Position numbers and translations under genes: made by a program | Shown: in pieces, positions 16,223 through 25,500 of the stretch | How positions within the stretch are numbered: position 1 is the stretch's first letter | Layout of the letters: each line of letters begins with the position of its first letter | Assembly (NCBI RefSeq): GCF_003382565.3 | Contig: NZ_CP086253.1 | Coordinates: 2,852,001-2,916,000, forward strand | Direction: 5' to 3' | Length of the DNA: 64,000 nt | DNA from: Pectobacterium aquaticum | GTDB taxonomy: Bacteria > Pseudomonadota > Gammaproteobacteria > Enterobacterales > Enterobacteriaceae | The notes under the pieces: model-generated | The model's database searches: none | What the model was told of the DNA's origin: nothing | The model's input: only the letters and a program-made list of their open reading frames with translations

Positions 16223-18181
16223 TTATTTGCTGCTCTTATTGCTTTCAGTATTAAATTCACGTCGAATGCCTTCTTTATCAGATGGCAGCGCCCTGCGCCG
16301 CATCACCCATAAGGCGATTAGCGCCGCGACCACCAGCACACCCTGTGGAATCAGCGTCTCAACATAAGGATAAATCCCCAACCCGCTGATTTCCGGTACG
16401 CCGGTCAGCAACGTCGGTTCAAACAGTTTGCCTTCGATCAGTTCCAGCACGCCTTTACCCGCGAACACAAACGCCATCAGGTACATAAAGCATCCGGTAA
16501 ACATAAAGAACGGCTTCAGCGGCAGTTTGACGATGGTGTAACGCATCACGAAGTAGGCAATCAGCAGGATCACACAGCCGATGACAAGCCCAGCCAGAAT
16601 AGAGAGATGCCCCGCCATGTTGCTGGCATCACCGACCAGCGCGTAATAGAACAGCACCGTCTCCGCACCTTCGCGGTACACAGCCAGAAAGCTGGTTAGC
16701 CATAGGCCGATCATGGAACCGCTGCTTAGCGAATGCGACAGTTTGCCTTCCAGATAAGCCTTCCATTGCCGCGCTTCCACTTTGGACAACAGCCAGTAGC
16801 TCATGAAGAACAGCATCTCGACGGCAATCAGCATCGTAATGCCTTCCAGCAGCTCACGGCTGGCACCGGAATGGGTGAACACAAGTTGGAAAATGACGGC
16901 GGTAATCACACTACACAGCAGCGCGGCGTAAACCGACTGGCGAATCAGCGGCAGCTTGTCCTGCTGATTGTTTTTCACCAGATAGGCCACGATCGCTGCC
17001 ACAATCAGCAAGGCTTCCAAACCTTCGCGCACAATAATCAGCAGGCTGTATATCAACAGGCTCCAGTGGGTTTCGCCACCGTCGCCCAGCATGGTCACGG
17101 CCTTCGCCAGTTCCTGCTGCAGCGCGTCGGCCTGCCCTTGCAGTTGCTCCGCAGGCTGTTTGGCGTTCATCAAACTCACCAGACGGGTGAAATAGCCTTC
17201 GAGCGTCGATTTGAATGCCGCATCGCGAGAACCAATTTTGTTCTCCATGCCAGTCGCTTCAAACAGATCGAAATAGGTGTCCTGCACCGCCATGATGGCG
17301 GGCTTGACCTGGCCTTGACGGTATTGCGCGATCGCAGCGGCAATGGCCTGATTGATATCGTCGGCGACTTTCGCCCAGTTCGCATCCGGCATCGCACCGG
17401 TATCCGCGTTCGCGGCAGATGTCGCCGTCACCTGCTGGCTGTCACGCGTTGTTGGCAATCCCGGCAAAGCATCTTCGATATCCTGCAACAACGTGGTGAC
17501 CCGATAGGCGATATCCGTCAGTTGATCGGGCTGGCTGGCTAACGTAATCAGCGCGGAGAATTGTTGATTAATGGAAGCCGCCTGCTGCGCCGAGCGATTC
17601 TGCCTGACCGACATCTCCATTTCAGAGTTTTTAAAACCCTGATAGTGCGCCTGCTGCACGCTCTGACTGGCCTTTTTGTAATCGCCGACCTGATATTCCG
17701 TCACGGCTAGCGCGAGCTGATCATCGATGATTTTGAAACTCTGCTGCCAGTACGGCGCAATGTCGGTGTTGTCATAGGCACCGTGCTGCTCCTGCGCGAC
17801 CAGTTTGTGCCCTTCCGACAGCACGGGCAGAACGGCATCCAGTTCGCCCTTCAGCCAAGAGATTCTCGCTTGCACCTCGTCCTGCGGTTTGCCTTCGCCA
17901 ATCATGCGGCGAATTTCACCGAAGGTCGCTTCCAACTGATAGCTTTTTTGCGCAGAAATGTTGATGCGGATAGGGCCTTCAAGGTTTTCAAACACCTCGA
18001 AATAGGCCATCTGAACTTCGGTGCGGGCATCATCCGGCTTTTGCTGCTCATAGAGCTGAGCCGTTTTATCCAGCCGAGTTTCGATATCTTGAATAAATGA
18101 GGCGTAATCGGTCGCGGCAACGGCCACTGAACAACTCAACAGCCAACACAACACGAGAAGCGTTCTTTGCAAGATAGACAT
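16223..18181 (-). CDS. fetM: FTR1-family iron permease FetM
   Basis: About 652 residues. A signal peptide (MSILQRTLLVLCWLLSCSVAVA) precedes a long periplasmic region of helical repeats (~25-385) and a seven-helix FTR1 domain (~390-640). Both diagnostic R-E-G-x-E motifs are present: IIVREGLEALLIV and AVYREGAETVLFY. These acidic motifs carry iron across the inner membrane in FTR1 proteins. The start at 18181 places the signal peptide at the N-terminus; a GTG at 18199 is an alternative, and neither has a strong ribosome site. First gene of the operon, with a Fur box just upstream. Confidence 0.87.
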   Translation of the reverse strand: MSILQRTLLVLCWLLSCSVAVAATDYASFIQDIETRLDKTAQLYEQQKPDDARTEVQMAYFEVFENLEGPIRINISAQKSYQLEATFGEIRRMIGEGKPQDEVQARISWLKGELDAVLPVLSEGHKLVAQEQHGAYDNTDIAPYWQQSFKIIDDQLALAVTEYQVGDYKKASQSVQQAHYQGFKNSEMEMSVRQNRSAQQAASINQQFSALITLASQPDQLTDIAYRVTTLLQDIEDALPGLPTTRDSQQVTATSAANADTGAMPDANWAKVADDINQAIAAAIAQYRQGQVKPAIMAVQDTYFDLFEATGMENKIGSRDAAFKSTLEGYFTRLVSLMNAKQPAEQLQGQADALQQELAKAVTMLGDGGETHWSLLIYSLLIIVREGLEALLIVAAIVAYLVKNNQQDKLPLIRQSVYAALLCSVITAVIFQLVFTHSGASRELLEGITMLIAVEMLFFMSYWLLSKVEARQWKAYLEGKLSHSLSSGSMIGLWLTSFLAVYREGAETVLFYYALVGDASNMAGHLSILAGLVIGCVILLIAYFVMRYTIVKLPLKPFFMFTGCFMYLMAFVFAGKGVLELIEGKLFEPTLLTGVPEISGLGIYPYVETLIPQGVLVVAALIALWVMRRRALPSDKEGIRREFNTESNKSSK

Positions 18182-18203
18182 AAGCGAGTGATAAAGCACA
18201 AAT

Positions 18204-18222
18204 GATATTTATTCTTATTATC
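18204..18222 (-). promoter_or_regulatory. Fur box of the fetM operon
   Basis: Read on the minus strand, GATAATAAGAATAAATATC matches 15 of 19 positions of the Fur consensus GATAATGATAATCATTATC. It ends 23 bp before the fetM start, where bound Fur would block transcription. This predicts iron-starvation induction of all seven genes. Confidence 0.75.
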
Positions 18223-18739
18223 ACTTTGAAGCTGCCATCTGTCTTGATTTACGTCACGAAAACATAAGCAACAACCACTTTAGTGTGTAACAAATGGTTT
18301 CAGGTTTAATTTTATACCCTAAAATAACGTTTTATTTCTATAACCCTAGAAAAATCCGGTTTTTCGATCTCAAAAGCGGCAAAAAATCACCAATAAAATA
18401 TAGCAATAAATATGCCAAAACTTTAAATCACCTATTTCAAGACTAGAGACCCCCGTCTTAAAGTGGCATTTCTTTACATTACCACAGTCAGATTTACAGA
18501 GAAAAACACCATTTTCCTCTGTAATCCAACGCATTACACGCATCACGGTTAACACGTTTCACCGACCATGCTGGGCGATTACCCTCGCGTTCAGACGACG
18601 GTCAGAAACCAAGAGAAACCAGCAGAGTCCTTTCTGCTCGGTTCATCCCCCATCCCATCGTCTCTCTCATGTTCAACGCGTGCACGTATTCTTTCTGTCG
18701 CTCGTTCACCTCGCAGTGGATCAGAATTTTTCCCATCCC
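18223..18739. other. Gene-free stretch beyond fetM
   Basis: About 500 bases between the fetM promoter and the chemoreceptor remnant. I see no coding frame with support on either strand, no RNA gene and no repeat. The left part is AT-rich. Confidence 0.5.
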
Positions 18740-19015
18740 TCACCGCTGCGACCCTGTGCGGCTGGACAGGTTATCGTTGCCATCCTTAATGCTGGACGTC
18801 ACGTTGTTGATTTCCGTCGTGCTCTGCCGGATGACCGTCACCGTATCGCGCAAACTTTTCTGCAATTTCTTAATATCGGGAATCAGTCGTCCCGCACAGT
18901 TGTTGCCGAACTCCGCTAAAGACTGAATCCTGATGCCACTCCCCACGCCACTAACAGTGGCAGCCACTATGAACAGCACCATTATTTTTATGCTGACATT
19001 TCTTAGAAATTCCAT
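18740..19015 (-). pseudogene. Remnant of a methyl-accepting chemotaxis protein
   Basis: A 91-codon frame whose N-terminus is a chemoreceptor membrane anchor (FLRNVSIKIMVLFIVAATVSGV). It jumps almost directly to the start of the signalling domain (LRDTVTVIRQSTTEINNVTSSIKDGNDNLSSRTG), then loses homology. Intact receptors are ~500-560 residues with a periplasmic sensor and HAMP domain between these parts. Both the sensor region and most of the signalling hairpin are therefore deleted, and it cannot work as a receptor. Confidence 0.75.
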
Positions 19016-19549
19016 AATGCACTCCGCGACGTTAACAAATATTTCCCGCCCGCACGCTCTGTCGGAAAAGTATTTACTTTTTACTCATGACGGTGCCGCC
19101 CGTTGTCTCGTGCCCTTATCCCACGCGATCTCACAGACGTTCTGGAATTCCCTGATTCATGCCCTATTAGATGGGAAATTAAGCTAAAAAAATTAACGAA
19201 TAGAATGCGTTATCTTCCTTTAGATACCAATTCCCGTTGTTTTAAACAGCCGACAGGCATGGCTACCCCAACCCAATCGGTGGCACATAGCGTTAATATC
19301 GTAAAAACAGTATAGGCATTAACAGATAAAGAGGATAAATACGCTGTCACGTTATTTTCCAGACGAATGTCCTATGGAAAAGGTCTCGGCACTCAACACG
19401 TTAGGACGATTTATCATCGCCCTGAGCATGACCACGATCAGTAAATTAATTTTCTTTATCGGTGATTATTGAAGGTTAGATGACTGCATCAACAGCCTGC
19501 CGCAGGAATGCAGTTCTTACGATCCAAGACTCGGCTTTGGAGAATAATC
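19016..19549. other. Intergenic region before fdhF
   Basis: About 530 bases without a supported gene. A TGGCAC at 19280 resembles half of a sigma-54 promoter, but the TTGC half is absent at the right spacing. No terminator or repeat is visible. Confidence 0.45.
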
Positions 19550-21700
19550 ATGCAGAAAGTGCTTACCGTCTGCCCGTATTGCGGGTCAGGCTGCAAAATT
19601 AACCTGCTGGTAGAGAACGGCAAAGTGGTTGGTGCAGAAGGCGCAAACGGCGTCACAAATGAAGGTGAGCTGTGCCTGAAAGGCTATTACGGCTGGGATT
19701 TTCTTAACGACACGAAAATTCTGACGCCGCGTTTAAAGCAGCCGCTGATTCGACGCCAAAAAGGCGCACCCTTTGAGGCCGTATCCTGGGATGAAGCTAT
19801 CGACTTCGCCAGCTCGCGATTAAAAGCCATTAAAGAGAAGTACGGTGCCGAGTCGATTATGCACACCGGCTCGTCACGCGGTCCCGGTAATGAAACCAAT
19901 TACGTGATGCAGAAATTTGCCCGGGCGGTCACCGGGAATAATAACGTCGACTGCTGCGCCCGACTCTGCCACGGTCCTTCGGTTGCTGGGCTACAGGTTA
20001 CGCTGGGCAACGGCGCAATGAGTAACTCTATCTGCGAAATCGAAAAAACCGACTGCATCCTGATTTTTGGCTACAACGCCGCAGACTCACACCCCATCGT
20101 GGCGCGTCGAATCCTGAAAGCGAAAGCGCGCGGGGCAAAAATCATCGTGTGCGATCCGCGCCATATTGAAACCGCCCGCATCGCCGATCTGTGGCTGCCA
20201 TTGAAAAATGGCTCCAACATGGCACTGGTCAACGCGTTCGCTAACGTGCTGATCAACGAAGGCCACTACGATAAAGCATACGTCGCTCGCCATACCGAGG
20301 GCTTCGAAGAATTCAGCAAGACCGTCGCGAAATACACGCCGGAGTATGTCGCCGACATCACCGGACTGTCGCCGAAATTGATTCGCGACGCGATGCGGAT
20401 CTATGCCGCTGCGCCGTCCGCCACCATTCTCTGGGGAATGGGCGTGACACAGTGGGGCCAAGGCGTTGATGTGGTCAAAGGGCTGTCCGGCCTGGCATTG
20501 CTGACCGGGAATCTGGGGCGTCCGAACGTTGGCGTCGGGCCGGTGCGGGGGCAAAACAATGTGCAGGGTGCCTGCGACATGGGTGCGCTGCCCAATATGT
20601 TCCCCGGTTATCAAAACGTCACGGATAAAGCGGTGCTGGCGAAATTTGCCAATGCCTGGGGCGTACCTGCACTCTCCGACAAAATCGGCTACTCGCTGAC
20701 CGATCTCCCGCACAAGATAAAAGAAGGGAAGATCCGAGCCAATTACGTGATGGGCGAAGATCCGCTGCAAACCGAGCCGGATCTGTCAATGCTGCGCGAT
20801 GCGTTCAACGAGCTGGACTTGCTGATCGTACAGGACATCTTCATGACCAAAACCGCTGCGATTGCCGATGTGATTTTACCCGCAACCTCCTGGGGTGAGC
20901 ACGAAGGGGTCTATACCGCCGCCGACCGAGGATTCCAGCGCTTTTATAAGGCCGTGGAGCCGCAGGGCGATGTGAAACCCGACTGGGAAATCATCAGCTT
21001 GATGGCTACAGCACTCGGCTATCCGATGCACTATAACAACACGCAGGAGATCTGGGACGAGCTGCGAGCACTCTGCCCGCTGTATTACGGCGCAACTTAC
21101 GAGAAAATGGCGGGACTGGGTTATGTGCCGTGGCCGTGCCCGACTGAAGACAGCCCCGGCACGCCGTGGCTGTACGCCGGTAATCACTTCGATCGTCCCG
21201 GCGGAAAAGGCTTACTGCTCACGGCCGAGTGGCGACCGCCGATGGAGCTGGTGGATGAGGATTACCCGCTGGTCTTGTGCACCGTGCGCGAAGTTGGCCA
21301 TTACTCCTGCCGTTCCATGACGGGTAACTGCACCGCATTACAAACGCTGGCGGATGAGCCGGGCTACGTGCAGGTTAGCCCCTATGACGCCGAACGTTTA
21401 GGCATCCACGACCAGCAGCTCGCTTGGATCTCGTCACGACGCGGCAAGGTGATCTCTCGCGTTGCCGTCAGCGAGCGCATCAATAAAGGTGCCGTCTACA
21501 TGACCTACCAGTGGTGGATCGGTGCCTGCAATGAACTGACGCTGGATCATCTCGACCCAGTATCCAAAACGCCGGAATACAAACACTGCGCCGTTAAACT
21601 GGAAGCCATCGACGATCAGCAGGCAGCCGAGAACTATGTACAGCAGGAATACAGCCAGTTGAAAGATCGGCTGCGCAGCACCGCAGAAAACGTCAGTTAA
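19550..21700 (+). CDS. fdhF: Formate dehydrogenase H, cysteine (selenium-free) form
   Basis: A 716-residue molybdopterin oxidoreductase, close to E. coli FdhF (715 aa). The N-terminal [4Fe-4S] ligands are Cys8, Cys11, Cys15 and Cys42. The active-site position 140, selenocysteine (UGA) in E. coli, is a cysteine here (TGC at 19967-19969) in DCCARLCHGPSVAGLQ; the following His141 is kept. It oxidises formate to CO2 and passes electrons to a hydrogenase in formate hydrogenlyase. The start at 19550 (MQKVLTVCPYCG) has GGAG eight bases upstream; the frame is open back to 19508. No hydrogenase genes are nearby. A selenium-free FdhF linked to hydrogenase-4 is known in Pectobacterium atrosepticum, as I recall. 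Confidence 0.92.
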   Translation: MQKVLTVCPYCGSGCKINLLVENGKVVGAEGANGVTNEGELCLKGYYGWDFLNDTKILTPRLKQPLIRRQKGAPFEAVSWDEAIDFASSRLKAIKEKYGAESIMHTGSSRGPGNETNYVMQKFARAVTGNNNVDCCARLCHGPSVAGLQVTLGNGAMSNSICEIEKTDCILIFGYNAADSHPIVARRILKAKARGAKIIVCDPRHIETARIADLWLPLKNGSNMALVNAFANVLINEGHYDKAYVARHTEGFEEFSKTVAKYTPEYVADITGLSPKLIRDAMRIYAAAPSATILWGMGVTQWGQGVDVVKGLSGLALLTGNLGRPNVGVGPVRGQNNVQGACDMGALPNMFPGYQNVTDKAVLAKFANAWGVPALSDKIGYSLTDLPHKIKEGKIRANYVMGEDPLQTEPDLSMLRDAFNELDLLIVQDIFMTKTAAIADVILPATSWGEHEGVYTAADRGFQRFYKAVEPQGDVKPDWEIISLMATALGYPMHYNNTQEIWDELRALCPLYYGATYEKMAGLGYVPWPCPTEDSPGTPWLYAGNHFDRPGGKGLLLTAEWRPPMELVDEDYPLVLCTVREVGHYSCRSMTGNCTALQTLADEPGYVQVSPYDAERLGIHDQQLAWISSRRGKVISRVAVSERINKGAVYMTYQWWIGACNELTLDHLDPVSKTPEYKHCAVKLEAIDDQQAAENYVQQEYSQLKDRLRSTAENVS

Positions 21701-21766
21701 TCTCCCTTACCTAAGCCGCCGCGAACCTCAGCCGTCAGGTAAACGCCGTGGCGGCTTAGGAAAATA

Positions 21767-21893
<127 letters not shown>

Positions 21894-22514
21894 GATGGTT
21901 TAGACACCGTTTAACCTTCCTCACCGATAATGCCTTTATCCCGCACCTCATCTTGTAAAATTTCATGAATGAAAACGGATAAATTTCGGTTAATCGATAA
22001 TAAACTTCTACGCAGCAATTAAATTTTCACACCTCTGTTTATCTTTTAAAATTATGTTGCTATCACCGACCTTCCCTCATCACAATTGTTCTTTATTACA
22101 ATTTAGCGCAATTTGCGTTTTATTTTACAATGCTTTAATTTGTTTTTAACAAAAAGAGCCCCCTTATAACGGCAGTCATAAAATCGATCAAAACAATCAC
22201 TAAACAATCGGTTAGATTGATGCTGGCGGGGATAAAAGGAATATTATTGTTGCTCGCATAGAGGTCATTTATGTTACCGATTACCGTTACCTTATCACTT
22301 CCTCATTATCTGTCATTTATTATTCGTATTGACCCTGGAAGCTAACTCACGCCTTTCATTCTTATTCCCCTGAACGTCGCTGACATCGGGAAATAAGCTA
22401 ATTCCATCCCTTTCGATATGCGGTTATAAAAACCGTACGGTTTTGGGCTCCCCAAATTCGCTGAAAGAAAGGCAGTAAATTATTCAGAATATAATAAAAA
22501 ACAGGAGATTCACT
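21894..22514. other. AT-rich intergenic region before the citrate carrier gene
   Basis: About 620 bases. It holds a 24-codon frame (22271-22345) with GAGGT in front, possibly a leader peptide, and a perfect palindrome at 22429-22444. Otherwise there is no gene signal. Confidence 0.45.
22429..22444. promoter_or_regulatory. 16-bp perfect palindrome before the citrate carrier gene
   Basis: AAAACCGTACGGTTTT lies 70 bp before the start at 22515 and overlaps a CGGTT/AACCG stem (22421-22435). It is a good candidate operator for the GntR-type regulator encoded just downstream of the carrier. The assignment is inferred from position. Confidence 0.45.
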
Positions 22515-23828
22515 GTGCTCACTATTCTCGGTTTCTCTATGGTCATCTGCTTTATGTACCTGATCATGACCAAGCGGATGTCTGCGCTGATCGCGCTGAT
22601 TCTTGTCCCTACGCTGTTTGCACTGGCAGCGGGTTTCTATCAGGGGCTGGGAACGATGATGCTGGATGGCATCAAAACACTGGCACCAACCGGCGTTATG
22701 CTGACGTTTTCTATTCTCTACTTCGGTATCATGATCGATGCAGGGCTGTTCGATCCGCTGGTACGCTTCATTCTCCGGCTGGTTAAAGGCGACCCGCTGA
22801 AAGTGTTGGTCGGCACCGCCGTATTAACCTTGATGGTAGCGCTGGACGGCGACAGTACCACGACCTATATGATCGCGATTGCTGCATTCCTGCCGCTCTA
22901 TCAGCGGTTGGGAATGAACGTACTGGGGTTAACCTGTCTGGTTAACATTGCCAGCGGCGTGATGAACCTTTCCCCGTGGGGCGGCCCCACCGCGCGTGCC
23001 GCCGCCGCATTACGTGTTGATGCACTGGACGTTTTCCTTCCGATGCTCCCAGCGATTATTTTAGCCAGCCTGACACTGGTCGGCGTGGCCGTGTTCCTGG
23101 GTCTACAGGAGCGTAAACGGCTGGGGATCATTGATGTCAGCAACTTCCAGAATACGTCGATCAATCTGGGCAACGGCAGCGATGAAGAAAGCGACGCCAA
23201 TCGCCGCCCTAACATGTTCTGGCCGAACTTTATCCTCACCACCCTGCTGCTAGTGTTTCTGGTGATTGGTATTCTGCCAATTCAGGTGCTGTTTATGCTC
23301 GGTTTCGCTATCGCCGTCATGCTCAACTATCCCAAGCTGGAGGAGCAAAAAGCACGGATTGGTTCACACGCGGCTAACGTGTTAGCGGTAACATCACTGA
23401 TTTTTGCCGCTGGGATTTTTACCGGGATTTTATCCGGTACAGGTATGGTGGATGCCATGGCGAAGAGCCTGTTGCAGGTGATACCCGAAAGCTTCGGCCC
23501 GTATCTTGCGGTATTCACTGCGCTCATTAGCCTGCCGTTTACTTTTTTGATGTCCAACGATGCGTTCTATTTCGGAATCTTACCCGTTATCGCCCAGACG
23601 GCGGTCAATTATGGTATTACTCCAGAGGAGATCGCCCGCGCGTCGATTGTCGGCCAGCCGTTCCACCTGCTCAGCCCGCTGGTACCGTCGCTCTACCTGC
23701 TGGTCAGTCTGGCAAAAGTGGACATCGGCGATCACCAACGCTTTGCAATCAAATGGGCGATTTTTGTCAGCCTGTCACTGCTGGTCGGTGGTATTGTCTT
23801 CGGCGCGTTTCCGTTCTATCACCAGTAA
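22515..23828 (+). CDS. CitMHS-family citrate/tricarboxylate transporter
   Basis: A 437-residue inner-membrane protein with about twelve hydrophobic segments. Family-like stretches include MVALDGDSTTTYMIAIAAFLPLY, the NLSPWGGPTARAAAAL loop and LMSNDAFYFGILPVI. CitMHS proteins import citrate complexed with Mg2+ or other divalent cations in symport with protons. Translation starts at a GTG (22515) with AGGAG at a good distance. It is followed by a terminator and then a GntR regulator in the same direction, which probably controls it. The exact metal-citrate preference is not readable. Confidence 0.85.
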   Translation: MLTILGFSMVICFMYLIMTKRMSALIALILVPTLFALAAGFYQGLGTMMLDGIKTLAPTGVMLTFSILYFGIMIDAGLFDPLVRFILRLVKGDPLKVLVGTAVLTLMVALDGDSTTTYMIAIAAFLPLYQRLGMNVLGLTCLVNIASGVMNLSPWGGPTARAAAALRVDALDVFLPMLPAIILASLTLVGVAVFLGLQERKRLGIIDVSNFQNTSINLGNGSDEESDANRRPNMFWPNFILTTLLLVFLVIGILPIQVLFMLGFAIAVMLNYPKLEEQKARIGSHAANVLAVTSLIFAAGIFTGILSGTGMVDAMAKSLLQVIPESFGPYLAVFTALISLPFTFLMSNDAFYFGILPVIAQTAVNYGITPEEIARASIVGQPFHLLSPLVPSLYLLVSLAKVDIGDHQRFAIKWAIFVSLSLLVGGIVFGAFPFYHQ

Positions 23829-23833
23829 AACAG

Positions 23834-23864
23834 GCCTGCTCCGGCCTTGCCGGAGCAGGCTTTA
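23834..23864 (+). terminator. Terminator after the citrate carrier gene
   Basis: GCCTGCTCCGG / CCGGAGCAGGC, a perfect 11-bp stem with loop CCTTG, followed by a short TTTA. The T-run is short, so termination may be partial. Confidence 0.6.
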
Positions 23865-23941
23865 CTGACAGGCGAGCCGTGCTGACAAGAACATAACGAT
23901 TCCTCGTAACACCAGCCCCTAAACGACATAGCAGGATAGCC

Positions 23942-24835
23942 ATGGCTTTAACTCCTCTACAAACAAGGATTGTCAGACAGATTGTCGCCTATATTCGCCG
24001 CGAGCAGTTGCCGCTCGGCGCTCATCTGATCGAATCGTCACTGGCGCAGGTACTGAACACCTCGCGCACGCCGGTCAAAGTCGCACTGCGGTATCTGACG
24101 GAAAAAGGCATGCTGCATTACCACCGCAACCGGGGATTTTATCTTAACCGCCATGCCCATGAATTAGGGCATTTGGTTACCGAGTTAGCCGCCAGCAGCG
24201 AAGAACCGCTCTACCGGAAGATTGTCGACATGCGCCTCTCCCGTCGGTTGCCGGAACAGTTTTCAGAAGTGGATCTGATGCGAGAATGTCAGGTGTCCCG
24301 CTCCGTACTGCGTAACGTTCTGACGCGTATTCAACAGGAAGGTTGGCTCGAATTTCGCACAGGTCAAGGCTGGCGAACCACGCCAATCATCGATTCCGTC
24401 ACGGCCTATGAGGAAAGTTTTACGTTCCGCCTGCTGGTCGAGCCACTCAGTTTGCTGTCGCCGCAGTTTCGTATCGATCAACACACGCTCAATGCCTGTC
24501 GTAAGCAGCAGGAAGACATTCTCAATGGGGGTTATCTGACGCTCACACCGCATGAAATGTTCGATGCCAATACGCACTTTCATGAAACGCTGCTTGCCTG
24601 TAGCGGCAACCGCTTCGCCCACCATAGCTTGCAACGAATCAATCAATTACGGCGTCTGGTGGAATATCGACAAGGGAGCCCAGTCTTCAATCCCAAGCGG
24701 TTGGAACAGATTGAAGAGCATCTGGCGATTCTGGATTTCCTGCAACGGGGAGAGATAGAAACCGCGGCAGAGTGGATGAAAAAACATCTGGAAAAAGCGT
24801 GCCACGATAAGGTAAGCATCGATCTTTTTCGGTGA
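23942..24835 (+). CDS. GntR-family regulator with FCD domain and apparently two wHTH units
   Basis: A 297-residue regulator. Residues ~8-65 form a winged helix (LIESSLAQVLNTSRTPVKVALRYL). A second, similar stretch follows at ~90-150 (SEVDLMRECQVSRSVLRNVLTRIQQEGWLEF). The C-terminal half resembles the helical FCD ligand domain (FRLLVEPLSLL; HFHETLLACSGN). Usual FadR-type regulators have one winged helix and ~220-250 residues, so the extra unit is notable. It lies 113 bp after the citrate carrier gene and probably regulates it in response to a carboxylate. The start at 23942 follows AGGAT. Confidence 0.78.
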   Translation: MALTPLQTRIVRQIVAYIRREQLPLGAHLIESSLAQVLNTSRTPVKVALRYLTEKGMLHYHRNRGFYLNRHAHELGHLVTELAASSEEPLYRKIVDMRLSRRLPEQFSEVDLMRECQVSRSVLRNVLTRIQQEGWLEFRTGQGWRTTPIIDSVTAYEESFTFRLLVEPLSLLSPQFRIDQHTLNACRKQQEDILNGGYLTLTPHEMFDANTHFHETLLACSGNRFAHHSLQRINQLRRLVEYRQGSPVFNPKRLEQIEEHLAILDFLQRGEIETAAEWMKKHLEKACHDKVSIDLFR

Positions 24836-25500
24836 AATAACCAACAGCTCAGTCTCAAATCATCAGTAACATATGTTTAAAAAATAAAAAACACCATTTT
24901 AAACACGCCAAACGCCCAGATAGTTACAAACAGAAACACATAGAGCAATAATTAAACGTCAAATCAACAACACAAAAATAAAGCATTTGCCAAAAATTAA
25001 AAGTCACGATTTAAATAATTAAAAAATTAATTTTTTTATAAAATGATCTGTATATAAACTTTTCGTTAATTGTTCTTTTATTTTTACTTAATCTTTAAGT
25101 AATTCACCATATGTTTTATTGATGTGGTCCCCTGTATTATTAGCAACACTACTTCAACACCTTAGCCCATCGACTTTCATTAGCGAAAAACCAAATTAAT
25201 TCATTGTTTAACAATGAATTAATAAAAAAACCATGCTTTCCAGGATCTTCGCATCACATCCCTATTTATCATTACAAGTGACATGGACATGCATTTTTCG
25301 CATGACAAAGATCACAATTACATAACAATCCGCAGAAAAAAAATGTAAAAAACAAGAATCGTTGTAATATCGGCGGGCAGACACAACACCCCAATAACAG
25401 GTTCGGGTGAGGAGTTGGTGTATTCAGGGAAAGCACCAACCATCCATCACGCGGCAATAATATTGTGTTGTCTGAATCAATTCATCAACATGAGGTTTAT
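24836..25500. other. AT-rich intergenic region before the symporter gene
   Basis: About 660 bases, very AT-rich in the left half. It holds a CRP-like site (25301-25316) and a 5'-UTR hairpin GTTGGTG/CACCAAC (25414-25440). No gene is supported. Confidence 0.5.
25301..25316 (+). promoter_or_regulatory. CRP-like site
   Basis: CATGACAAAGATCACA fits TGTGA-N6-TCACA with a perfect right half and three of five bases on the left. It lies 185 bp before the symporter start, where CRP control would be expected for a dicarboxylate carrier. Confidence 0.35.

Noticed and set aside
16733..17542. Long reading frame (269 codons) antisense to fetM
   Set aside because: Shadow of a well-supported FTR1 gene; Gln/His-rich composition, no ribosome site, no recognised domain. 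The same holds for the long antisense frames over fdhF (20087-20770), the symporter (25687-26505), uhpB (31435-32199), the iron permeases (12122-12856) and the ferric binding-protein gene (60319-61026).
19280..19300. TGGCAC as a sigma-54 promoter for fdhF
   Set aside because: The -12 element should read TTGC five bases later; GTTA is found instead.
18933..19315. Overlapping plus-strand frames across the chemoreceptor remnant
   Set aside because: Antisense or intergenic, low-quality composition, no ribosome sites and no similarity to known families.
21710..21760. CCTAAGCCGCC inverted repeat as the fdhF terminator
   Set aside because: The loop is about 29 nt and no T-run follows; probably not an intrinsic terminator.
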